Assembly: GCF_030936135.1 (NCBI RefSeq)
Contig: NC_082603.1
Location: 29,079,236 to 29,143,235 of the forward strand
DNA from: Gavia stellata
Taxonomy: Eukaryota; Chordata; Aves; Gaviiformes; Gaviidae
Reading direction: 5' to 3'
DNA: 64,000 nucleotides
Position numbers and translations under genes: made by a program. This document shows positions 22,562 to 34,500 of the stretch, piece after piece. The notes under the pieces were generated by a model. The model saw only the letters and a program-made list of their open reading frames with translations, did no database searches and was not told the DNA's origin. Within the stretch, counting starts at the first letter, position 1; each line of letters starts with the position of its first letter.

Positions 22562-25500
22562 GTAGGGGAGGGGGCGGGGAGCGCCGCGGCGGGGAGCGGA
22601 GGCTGGAGGGGGACGGGCAGCGGGAGGCGGCGGGGCCCTGGGGAAGGGGGTGAGGAGAGGGGCGCGGGGCCGCGGCGCGGGGCAGCCGCCAGGCCGCTCG
22701 CCCTGAGGGCCGGGCTGGGGGCCGCCGCCGACTCCCCCCCCGCCCCCCCCCCGCCGCTCCTGCGCTGGGCGGCTGCCCGAACCTCTCCCTTTCCGCTCAC
22801 GCGTACCGGGGGGGGAAGCCGCTTTGTCTCTTGCAGTCTCGCAGCTCGGGCCTCTCGGCAGACGGGCGCGAGGTTCCGGCGGCGGCCGCCGGCGGGGAGC
22901 GTCGGGCGGGCCGGGCCCGGCTGGGGGCGGGGGGGTCGGTCCCGCCGCCGGGCGGGGGGCGGCCGCGGGGTCCCGGCGGAGGAGGAGGAGGAGGAGGGCA
23001 GGCGCTGGCCGTCCGGCCGGTGCCGCGTCCTTTGTTGCCTGCCCGCGGTGACATCACCGTCTGGCGTTGCGCTGCGCGGGTGACGCTCCGGGATGGGGAC
23101 CGCGGGCGCGTGCACTGCCCGGGCTTTGTCCGGGCGCGTCCACCATCGCCCCGGCTCCGCTCCCGTATTTTTAGCGGCGTCTGATCCCCAGTAAGTAACT
23201 CTCGCAGCGCAGTGGCTCCTGTTTCCCTCGGCCGTGCGGGGCACCAGCGGGGAAGTGTTTCCCATTGTCCGTTTTCTTTCTGTCTCTGAGAGAATGTGTT
23301 GAGTTACATCTTGGTGACGAATCCGGGGGGGCGAAGGCCGGGTGTTTTCTTCACGGCTTTCCTCGCAGCGGAGGGTAACGTTGAGGTAGAGCGGTGATGC
23401 CGTTCATGTGAAAGCCCTGCTCTTGGCCGCTCTCGGAGGGGCGGCCCTGGAGAGGGGAAGCTGAACTTGGGGTTGCACTTGTCTGCTCCTTGTCATCTCC
23501 ATCCCCATACACAGAAATGTATATTGCCCTAAACAAGCCATCTACAGTAAACGGTTGTACAGCACTAAAAAATGTGTGGGGGGGGAAATTCCGGTGGTAT
23601 AACTGCACATCTTACTCAAGTTTTAAAAGTATTTTCCTATCTGAGACAGTAGGATATGTTCCAGAGAAAGCTATAGAAATAACAGTTTAGACACACATTC
23701 TGGAGGGGGACTTGAGAGTTCTCTGTTTTCTAGGGTGGGAGTCACTTAGTAGTTGCAGACCTTGACATATAATTAACAAAATTGCAGGAAGTATTTCACC
23801 GGGCAGACACGTAATCTACAAATGCTTTACAAGTTCAAGAATTGCAGCCCTCATAGGAAGCCCCGTAAGTGTTGAAGAGAAGCCCCGTACGTAGCAGCCC
23901 TTGCTGCTGCAGTGAAGCAGCACTGGTGTTGCTTGGCAGTGTGTGCCCGTTTGGTTTGTTTGGGTGCAAAAGCTAAATATTAGAATAAATCTCTTGATGC
24001 GGTGAATTTTTTTTCTCACTTTTAAACTACGTCTGCTGAAGTCCAATAAATAAAGTGCTTGGTGGCAGATAAGTTTTTTTAAAGGTCGTGTTGTTCTAAA
24101 TTAAGACTGAATTGTCCATGTGGTTCAGGAATGCGTCTTATTTTTGTCAAATAAACATACAAAGTTTGACTGTTCATGCTATTTGTTGCATTTACATCTG
24201 TGATTCTAGGAAGACTTGTGGATTTCTTTTTTCCCTTTGAAAACAACTTGTTTGCTCTTGTAAGAGTCACAAATCGAGTATACGCCTTATGCAGGCCTTC
24301 TCGTGTGGATTTCAGTGGTAGATAAGCACTCGTCCTCCGTCGCTGTTCTTTTTTTTTTTTTTTTAATTGTTTTTCTTGATTAAGAACTTCTTGCTCATAA
24401 GTGTGGATGGTTGACTGAGAACACACTAGACAGTAAAATAAATGAACCTACAGGTGTCTATTATTGAGTAAGTATATTCATAGCAAAACTTGCCTCGTTT
24501 GAATAGAGCTGTGTAGCATTGAGTGATGCGCCCATAGGCACTTGGCTGTCTTGAATGTCGCTGGCTGTCCTGAAAGCCCCTCCACTGATCCTAGCAATTC
24601 CTAAAGCTTCACCTTAAGGTAGCATTTTGCATCTCGTATAGTCTAAATTCAAAGCTACTCTTTCCACAGATTTTGAACCACATCGGTTTGTGATTTTTTT
24701 TTTTTTTTTTTTTTAAAAAAAAGGGCCTTACCCACAATATTGTGCAGCATTTCATGCACTTTGAGGTTGAGGGGATTTATAATTTTGAATTTTTTGGGTT
24801 TAGAAGATGCGCAAGACAGACTCCAAAGGTGAAAATTCTTTATGCTCCGTTATTGCTGTTGTGCTAGCAATAGGTCACTGTCTCATTTTAACTTTCAGGT
24901 GGCAGCTTGGATTCAGTGTTACAAATGGGAATTTGGGAGTTTTGTCCTTGTGTGTGATAATTATTTCTTTCACAGCATCTTAACCAGAATTAGAGTGTAT
25001 ATGAGAATATATAGACCTGAAGAAGGAAAGCAAGGAAGAGGATAAAATGAGTTTGAAAACTAGCTTGTGGCAACTAGCAGTGTGTGCAAGAAACTAGGAG
25101 ATGAAAAATTTAAAATCTAACTACTGAAATTTCAGCCGTAAAGCAGACATATTTTAGAAGAGAATAAAATCTGGTATGTTTGCTTCTTTTGGGTTTGTAA
25201 CAATGATGTGTCAACTTCCTGAATAGATCTTGCAAGGTATGCGAACTAGGAGAAGGAAGCTGCTTGGGTGAAGATACGCCATTGTAGAAAACAACTTCTA
25301 TGTCTCTTGTAACTAATTTCTGTATTATTTTGACGTTTAAAATAGTTTTTCATGTTCTGGCAGGATTGTGCCATGGGCATCCATATGGGAATCTTGTTAA
25401 GCCATAATTTTTATTTAGCTATTTATTTCTAACTGCAAAATGCACCCGCAATGATCATTTCAGTATTGCATGTCAAATTTCTTTTATCAGTGAGTGCTAT

Positions 25501-28500
25501 TGAACCAGCTGTGTAAAATTCCTGCTTCCAAAAGTGAGATTGAGAATTGAATTGGCAGTGCGGACACATGGAGTAGTGGGAAATAAAACTTCCATTCAGA
25601 GGCTCCGCTTATACCTGTCTCTGCTCTCAGTTTCTGTGGCAGTACGTGTTATAAGCTACAGCAGAAAGGCTTCAGAGAGGAACCATCTTTTTAAACAGGT
25701 ATCAGAGTTAATGAGGACGTGGTCCATTAAAATATCAGCCATTTTCCAGTGCATCAAGCTGAACGGCTAACATGGGAAATAATTAAAAAACACCAAAAAA
25801 GGAGTGTGTTTGTGTATAGGGGGGAAAAAGAAGTGATTTCGAGAGTGGACCGACATTGTCATAGACAGACGCTAATTTTGGATGTCTCCACTTTAGAACC
25901 CAGAAATTAAAACTGTTTTTCTAAGCACATGCTAAGCACATGCAACTCCATTTTTAACCAGTGAATCTGTGATTAGGAGAGAGTTAGCTTTGGTTTTGTT
26001 TTTTTTCAAGTCCCCAAAATTGAGTATGGTTTCAAGTTTGTTTTCCTTTTCTGTGTATGACTTCTTCACCATCTGTTGGCAATATGCCTTCTGCTGTTTT
26101 TCCATACAAGTTCACTGTTTCTTCCAGTTTCTCTTACTTCTAGTAGTTCTTCTCAAAGACTTTATTTTTCAGAACAGATGTGCCACTTTTCTTAATGCTT
26201 GTCTCCTATTTCTGTTCTTAAATAGTTCCTTAATAGGTGCAGGAAATAATTTGCTAGTTTATTAAACTTTGGAATGTTATGCAGTAAAGTACAGGATACT
26301 TGACATCTTTTCTCTCTTAAGTTTCTAAAAAGTACTGCTGTGGACAAAATATGCTGCACTCTTCTAAAAAAAAGATATATACTACTTGCTAAATTAATGA
26401 GCTAAAAGCATGAGAAGTAAATGCAGGTTCTTGGTATTGGTACTGAACTCATAAAAGCACATATGAAATGTTGATGTGGCAGATAGACTAATAAAATATT
26501 TCCCCCCTTTATCTGAAGAGATCCAAAGCACACTCCGGTAGTCAGTACCACTCTGTGTTGTGTTGGAGGCCCGGATAAAATATTTCAGTGGATCTAGTGG
26601 ATAGCGTTTTGTTTTGTGGTGTGGGGTTTTTTTGGTTTTTTGTTTTCTTATTTGGAGGGATTAATTTAAAACCTTTTGACCTGGATACTCCTTTGATTAG
26701 GCTGTAGGCACAAAATGAGATGAGAGATCACAAATATAAGCTTAACCTAATGTCATGCTACCATAATCTTCCAAAAGCTGTTGGGGATAGCAGGTTTTGA
26801 AAGTGCAGTTTAGGATGTCTCATGGCTTCTCTTAAATTGCGGTTGCTGTAATGGCCTCCTTGGGCCTGCTGTGTTAACTGAGCATCACTTGTACGCATTG
26901 TACCCTCATCCCCGTCCATCTGTCTTGTCATGCTTCGTTCTGGCCGTCTCAAGTTCAGGGAGGTGGCACAGCAGCCTGTGATGACAGTGCCCTAGGTCCC
27001 CTGGTAAGACACCCTCCAGGATCCCCTTAGCCTGGCAGTAGATGCAGCCCTGGAGTGTTGCTTATCCAAGAAGCTGAAGAAGTTCCCAGTTTGAACAGTC
27101 AGAAAACTTTATTGAAGTATTCTACTGCATTTCGGTGTGAAACTTGCCCCTGTGGATGCATGTGTTGGATGTATTCTGTTCAACAGAGCAACAAAGCTTT
27201 TATTATATTCTCATAATGACTTATTTTATGACTTAAGTAATATAATATATATTGGTGTTCTGATGCTGTCTTCCTAAAGGTGTGGTAATTAATATTATTA
27301 AAAGTTGCAAACCAAATTGATTCTGATATAGGAGTTGCACTCATTTATAGAAACATCCATTTAAAATTCTCTTGGGCTGCAAATGAGATTATTTATCGTC
27401 TCTGCATGTATTGTACAAGAAGGAAGACTACGGTAGTATAACATGTTATAATTTGACATTGAGTGGTTGTGCAAAGCTAGAACTGTCGGTATAGGTTGGA
27501 ACAGCATAAGAGGAGGAAAGATGCGATGGGAAAACATTACATATGGAAAGCTAGCCGTGAAAAAAAGCAAACCAACTAGTAAGTTTACTTTCATGTAAGA
27601 GAAAGGAATATATTTAAAAACTGCATGTGCAGGTCTTGCCCTTTTCTCTTGCTTGTCCTCCACATCTCACTGATGACGTGTATGAATTACAGTTGCATTT
27701 GTGGGTGTGAACTGAAATACCGCTCCAATCCACAATTCCTCGGACTAGTGGAAACTTCAAAGGGGCTCAGACGAGGGTGTCTCTCTGTTGGTGTGTTGCT
27801 GGCTAGTACCCTGTGGCAGCAGTGCCCAAGGTGGAGATCAGCTTCAGTCAGGAGAGAGAGAGTGATGGAGGAGCTGAAGTTGAGAGTTTGCTGCGTGGAT
27901 GAGAAATGGTAGAGTAAGCCAGCGATGTTTTGTGTTTACTTCTTTTCAAGAGTATGATCACTTAAGCTACCTTATATAACTGGTTCTCAGCAATGAACAA
28001 GTGATCACAGAATCACTAAGGTTGAAAAAGACCTGTAAGATCATCAAGTCCAACCATCAACCAACACCACCATGCCCATTAAACCATGTACCACAGTGCC
28101 ATGTCTACATGTTTTTTGAACACCTCCAGGGATGGTGACTCCACCACCTCCCTGGGCAGCCTGTTCGATGCTTCACCACTCTCTCCGTAAAGAAATTTTT
28201 CCTAATATCCAGCCTGGACCTCCCCTGGCACAACTTGAGGCCACTTCCTCTTGTCCTGTCACTTGTCACTTGGGAGAAGAGACCAACACCCACCTCTCTG
28301 CAACCTCCTTTCAGGTAGTTGTAGAGAGTGATGAGGTCTCCCCTCAGCCTCCTCTTCTCCACACTGAACATCCCCAGTTCCCTCAGCCGCTCCTCATCAG
28401 ACTTGTGCTCCAGACCCCTCACCAGCTTCATCGCCCTTCTCTGGACACACTCCAGCACCTCAATGCCCTTCTTGTAGTGAGGGGTGCTAAACAGGAGTGC

Positions 28501-31500
28501 TAAAGTCACTCCTGATAAATTGTTGCAATACAATGTAGATGGCTGCATTCGGAAAATCTGTAAGCCCTCCATGTCTTATGGTGCAGTTCTGGTAAACAAC
28601 TTGTATGTGCAAAGCAATAGGGATATATGGTATCCCTGTGTAGGGATATACAGTTAATTTATCCAGATAGTAATGAATTGTATTTATCGTGAAAGTCATT
28701 GTAATAGCATCTAAGGTTATTTGGTTAGTGAACGACATGCCTTGACTCCTTCCATGTCTGAAGATCTTAGCAAGTAGTCTAGAGAATTTTGTTGCTGGTT
28801 ATCAGGGCTAGATGGAAAGTTTTTCCTGAGGGTGCGAAGTCTAACTTCCTTTCTAGACAACAGTCAGAAAAAACTATGCACTTGTATTTCCTGTCTTAAT
28901 GCATACTGGTTTCAGCATAGCCTGCCAGGCTGGCTGGCTGGTGCCATCTTCTATTTTACTAGTGAAAAAAGCTGGGAGGGCAGGGGGAGAAGAGAGGAGG
29001 GCAGGCAAACCTGAAAATAAAGGATACCAGGTGGTATCACAGAGTTAGGTAACTTTAATCTTGAAAATCCCCATTCATAAACTGGCTTTAATGAATATTT
29101 TAATGAATATTGGCTGAATATTGTAATTCTTTGCCTGCTTAAAATAGATTTTTTTTAACTCCAATTGGTTATAATTATGTGTTAGACATGGCTAGAGGAA
29201 ATGGGAAGCGTATGCTGATGCTCAAGTTCTCTGTTATCATCTTTCTATTATGAAAATCAGAGCTAGTTTCTAGACTCAGTGTTGCTGAGCTGGCAATCGG
29301 TAAAGATCTGTTCCTAGCCATTTTGGGCAGGTTTTCCAAGAGGAATTTTGAGAAGAACAGGATATGTTTATAATCATATTTGATGGACTATTGCTTGCTG
29401 GTTTACATGGATTTCTGCAAGAAATGTCTTAAGTTGGATTAAGATGTTATACAAGGTCTGTCCCTGTTCATCACTTAAACAAGGGAAAGAAGCTCGGTTT
29501 AATGAACACTTCCGCAGACGCTGGTAATGGTTGTAGTCAAACTGGTTGCAGAATGTAAGGTCAAGAAACTAAAAATAACACCACTTGCTTGTGACAGACT
29601 TGTGTCTTCCGATCTTTCTGCTTGTCCTTGTTATTGCCTCCCCATAGACACAAAAAGAGAAACGTATTTATATTTTGAAGAGGTAATGGTCTGTGGCATA
29701 GACTAAAGCAAATCAGCCATGACTTTTCTATGAGCTAATGAAACAGTTCCTAAGAGACCAAAGAATTAAAAAATGAGAAGGTTTTTAGGGATGTCATGGC
29801 TGAGTTAGAATAAAATCTCTCCAGGGGAAAAAGCTGAAGAGTCACCATTCTCTAACTCTAAAAGGCAAAGCAAGCTTCAGTCTTGATTTAGACCACAAGA
29901 AAAATTTGCCCTGGCATTGTGAAGGTCTCAGAAGTGAAGATGTATCTTGCTTTCTGAAGGTAGGATGTGTTTTTGTAGAAGTTACCATCTTTCTTGTAGT
30001 TCTGCCAGCCTCTTGGTGGGCAGCTGCAGCAGCAACCTGTCCCAGCAGAGCTAGAGTCGATGTGTAGCTTCTTGCTGGGTAAACCTGCAATGTGGACTTC
30101 AACAAAAAAAAAAAACAACAAACCACCCCCAAATCTAAATAAAAACCACCCAAATCTACCAAGAAATCACTCTAGCAGCCCTAGCATAAGCATTCATCAT
30201 TCTTAGTTCAGTCTTCTGTTTAGTTTGTAACTTTTAGCAAATCACTTAACTGGTCTGTGCTTTAGTTTCCTCACCCTAAAATGAGAAGTAAAGGAGTAAG
30301 AAACTTTATCTTTAGGGCAGGCATGCTTAGTAATTTAATTCCTACTTGTAAAGTGTTCTGTGATAATTTGGTTTTAATAAAATAATATTCTTCCATTATA
30401 AAGTGACCCTCTACAGGAATTTATGACAAACCTGCTGCTGTAGAGAGGGAGCTTTATCAGAAGATCTGTTTAAGGCAGTAGGGAAGACTCCTAAAATCTG
30501 TTTTGGAATCTGATAGTTCAGTGTTTATTTGGCAGCCTGTGTTCCAGATGCTCGATTAGCAGGAATGGAGAGGCCATGGAGATGGTAATAAGAAATCTTG
30601 CCTAATCAGGATGATGAATCTTCATTATGCTGGGAGATTGTGCATTCTTTCAGGCAAGCCAACCCAAACAAGCAATACCACCCTCCCCAAAATCTAGGAC
30701 CACAGTGTGTTTAGGAAGCTCTTACGTTTCCTGTATATACCCCTGGTTCGTTTCTGTGATCAGCAGCTGTTGCTGGCCGCACATCTGGACTTTGGTTTCA
30801 GAACCAGGGAAAATAAACTAGGTTCATGTTTTGAAGAGATAATGATCTGTGGAATGGACTAAAGCAAATCAACTGTGACTTGCCTCTGAACTAATGAAAC
30901 AATTTCCAAGAGACCAAACAGTTATAGAGAGTGGTTGTTTTATTTACCAGTCCTCCATAGGAATCTATCTGCTGGCCGCTCTGTTTCTCATCAGTGAAGA
31001 AGAAAGTCAGAATGCCGGTGGCATAAAAGCTGCTGGGCCATGATCGGTGCGCAGTGACATGGACAAACAGCAGATGCATGCAGCAACTGGAGGAGGAGAT
31101 AAAAGGACCGTCCTTTCAACCGCAGTTGCGTCAGCCAAATCACAACCAGCTGGTTTATTGCATTGGGCATTTATGCTGATCCACCAGAATGCTTACACAT
31201 GCTGTCTGCTTCGCACACGTGCGCGCATGCATACCATCGTATCAAAGGCTGGGTTGATTTTTGAGTGTTCTCATCCTGCCTCTGTCTTTAGCTGCTAGTT
31301 TAGTTTAGGGATGATGTAGACCTGAGGTGCCTGGGGGAGGACTGAAACTGTGGGAGGAATGAGAGAAACTGTGACTCAGGAAATTCAGTTTCTCCCTTGG
31401 CCCCAGCATGCAGCGATGAATGTGCAGGCTATTATCCCTGTAATACTGAAACATCTTTCCCTTGATGGTATTTTTTGGACACTGGAGAGACCTCTGTGTC

Positions 31501-34500
31501 CTCTCGTTTTGCTTTTTCCCCACTTGAAGCAATTTATATTTCTAGAGGTGTAGTTCAGAAGCAGTCCTTGTACGTACTTCACTGAACTCCAAGGCCAAAT
31601 GCCCATGCAGGGACAACCTCATCCTCAGTCAAAGACAAATCTCAGCTGGCTGACAATTCTGAGTTTTCTAGAGCTTGGGATTGTAGCTAGCCCATATGCC
31701 ATTAGAGTTTTGACTGTTAAGAGAGGTCCTAGAAGCATCAAGAAAACGCCTGGTTTATGACTAATAAAATTTAATGAAGCCACATGAATATCCAGTGGTG
31801 AGCAAAAAATCTTTCAGTGCTGGTTTGGACAAAAGCAAGGAATCTGCTGTCCTGCAGCCATGATTAAAACCATTAAGTTTACCAGATGCTGCCAGTTTCT
31901 AATCTCTGTCATGGTATAACTGCTTCAAAAAAAAAAAAAAAAGTCGGACTAGAGTGTAACCCTGACATATATCTGTAACATAGCTATATGTACTTGGACA
32001 GTAGTTTTGTAGAGGCTGTAAGGTTTCCCTATAGTCCTCACCACTATCACTCTGTATGGCTCTACTGATGATTTGTATGCAAGCTCTAGCCAGAGGGAAA
32101 TGGAGCAATATTTATCTGACTTTATTTATTCCCATAAGATGCATCTTGGTAGTGAGGGATACAAATCCCTTATGACTCAGTGTGCAAACGTTGCAGAATT
32201 GGATGAGGCTCGGTGCTCTTGCCCTTTCTGTTTCAGAGCTGTGGGAGACTTATCTAAGAGATCAAAGTGCATCAGATTCCATTATTTCAGTATATATGGG
32301 ACAGTATAATGCATGACTACTCTGGGACGATGCCTGTGTCTGACTTTTATTCATCATTGTAATTAAACCCAGATACAGAGTTTGTTCTGTGCACTGAACG
32401 TTAATCACAGCATTTTATTAACATGGTTGTCAAAATCTGTAATTCAGACATAGTATAATTTTGCAGTATAGATTAAGACCAGTATTTATTTTACCCGAAT
32501 AAATTAATTTTATTTAAAGTTCAGAAGGAGAAGTGATTGCTCTCAGGTTTTGAGCAAACAGGTGTAAGCATTGCTCGACTACAGACATACCAAAGTGCTA
32601 AACTGGTTTGGTCTGTACTGTTGCTTAACAGAAAGCAGTTAACTGCTGTATTCAGTGGAAACTATATTAATAAAATACAAAATTGTTGTATTTATTTTTC
32701 TGTGTGGCTAAACTACTAAAAGTAAGTTTACTAAAGAATGCCCATTCCTTTTGTAAATATAGTAGGTTTCTTGATTTATGATAGATAGAGTCAGGTATTC
32801 GGAGACACAATGTTTAATGACTAATTAGTTTTATTTTTAAAAATCCTTTAGGAAAGAAAAAATACTATCCACACAAAATTTCATACTCTAAGTAATCTTT
32901 GGTTTCCTCTATAAACTGTGTTCTTGTTCAATGAGTAACCTGTTTTTTCCCACCTCCCAGACAAAGCAAGATGACCTAGATCTAGAGCTTCCTGGGGAAA
33001 AGTTCACTTCATCCTATATATAGCTTCTCCTGAAGTGTCTTTTTGTAGCTGTCACTTACTCTGAGCTGATAAACTGAGGAGAAAAGAGATACAGTTTTAG
33101 GCTGAGGTAGGAAAGGAGGGTGTTTTATCCATACCCTTTTTTTGGTATCTAGTAAATAGATCTTATGGACATGACGCTGTCTGGATTCCAGTGTGGTGAA
33201 GGCCAGACTTCCAAACTCCCAGCTGCAGCACACAGAACTTCATGTCTCTGTGTCTCCTCAATGTGCTGTGGCTGAATAACGGCCAATTACCTCTTGGTTA
33301 AGGAGTGACTTGGATCATGCCTTCGTGCCGTCAGGAGTTTCTGCAGTGGACTCTGAACGTGGTATCCTGGGGTCAGTGTGTTCTTCACTCTGGTCGGATC
33401 ACGCAAGACGGAGATTCCTCCAAGCAGCACTGCTGGCGCGGCAGCTTTTTTATGGGAAAGCAAAAACTGGCAAAATGGTAGTAACAGCTACATAACAGAT
33501 GCTACCAAGCAGGCTGTTGGTGTTGAGGGATCAGGCAAATGTTTCCACCTTAGGGAACTGAGTCAAACAGTGAAGAGTACTGTAGGCTGAGAGAAATTTG
33601 TCCATCCCTTTGTCAGCATAAGGCGTTTTTTTAAATACAGGGGAGCTTATCTGAGTCAGTGTGTCAGCAGCTTGAGCTATTTGGGCTTCTGCAGCCTTTC
33701 TGGGGAGAGAAGGGTACTTTCCGTGTCACTGAAGGCAGTGCTGCTGTCTAACGACACCACATACTCCTCTCTGGGGGCCTTCACCACAACGAGGACGGCT
33801 GCCAGTAGAAACCATCGGTGCCCGTGTGTTGGGGTGTGTACACCTCCGGCACGTGGGGGAACTGCCATCAGGGTTTGTTTTAACTTGATTTGAGGCAGGA
33901 TTCTGCTCCAGCACTTACAAATAATGGCTTTGACAGACACTCCTGGGGAGTGAATGCAGTCAAGGCCAAAGGAGGGGCTGGGGGGCTATCTCTCTGTTCA
34001 GCTGACCATGAGATGAAATCGGGCGAAAATGTGGCATGCCCGGTGATCCGCATTGTGCGCATCCATGTTTCTGGCGCAAGGAGGTCTGATCTAACCATCC
34101 TCTGCTGCCAAAATGGATTGCTTTGCTTTTCCCTCATGTTTTCCACTTACAGCTATGTGCTCCACAGTCTCTTCGTGGTGGCTCTGGTGCTTATCTGATA
34201 CCTCAGTGAGTCAGCTCATACCCTTCAAATGTCTGAAATGGGTTCTCTTGCTCTTATTTTCCTCCTGTCAGCTTAGTGAACCGAACTGATATCCTGGTGG
34301 AGATTGGATTTATCTGCACTCTTTGCCATCTATATATTGCATTTTACTTTGTGACATCTCTGGAAAGGTCTAGAGGTGTCAGGTATTAGATGTGTGCTAT
34401 TACCACCAGGTATTACAGGAGTTTTAGCTTCTCTGTGTTGCAGTTAAGGATATACCTGGACTTAACTGCATACCAGAGCCTGAACAGAATGATTATCTGA

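Larger units (their letters stand above)
21600..23240 (+). promoter_or_regulatory. RNF11: CpG island with RNF11 promoter and 5' UTR
   Basis: Base composition changes abruptly from about 40% to very high G+C with dense CpG, from near 21600 to about 23240, spanning the RNF11 start codon. I see no TATA box near a plausible start site, as expected for a housekeeping CpG-island promoter. GC boxes (GGGGCGG types) are frequent, and a GCCGCCATG (reverse YY1-like) lies near 21806. The transcription start cannot be fixed by eye. Long open frames on both strands here result only from the lack of A/T-rich stop codons. Confidence 0.9.

Noticed and set aside
21532-23265. Many long open frames on both strands, rich in Pro, Arg, Gly and Ala
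   Set aside because: They come from the GC-rich CpG island, which lacks stop codons; low-complexity composition and no splice or domain support.
28132-28572. Open frames on both strands at 28.1-28.6 kb
   Set aside because: They are CR1 ORF2 tail and its antisense, already covered by the CR1 fragment.
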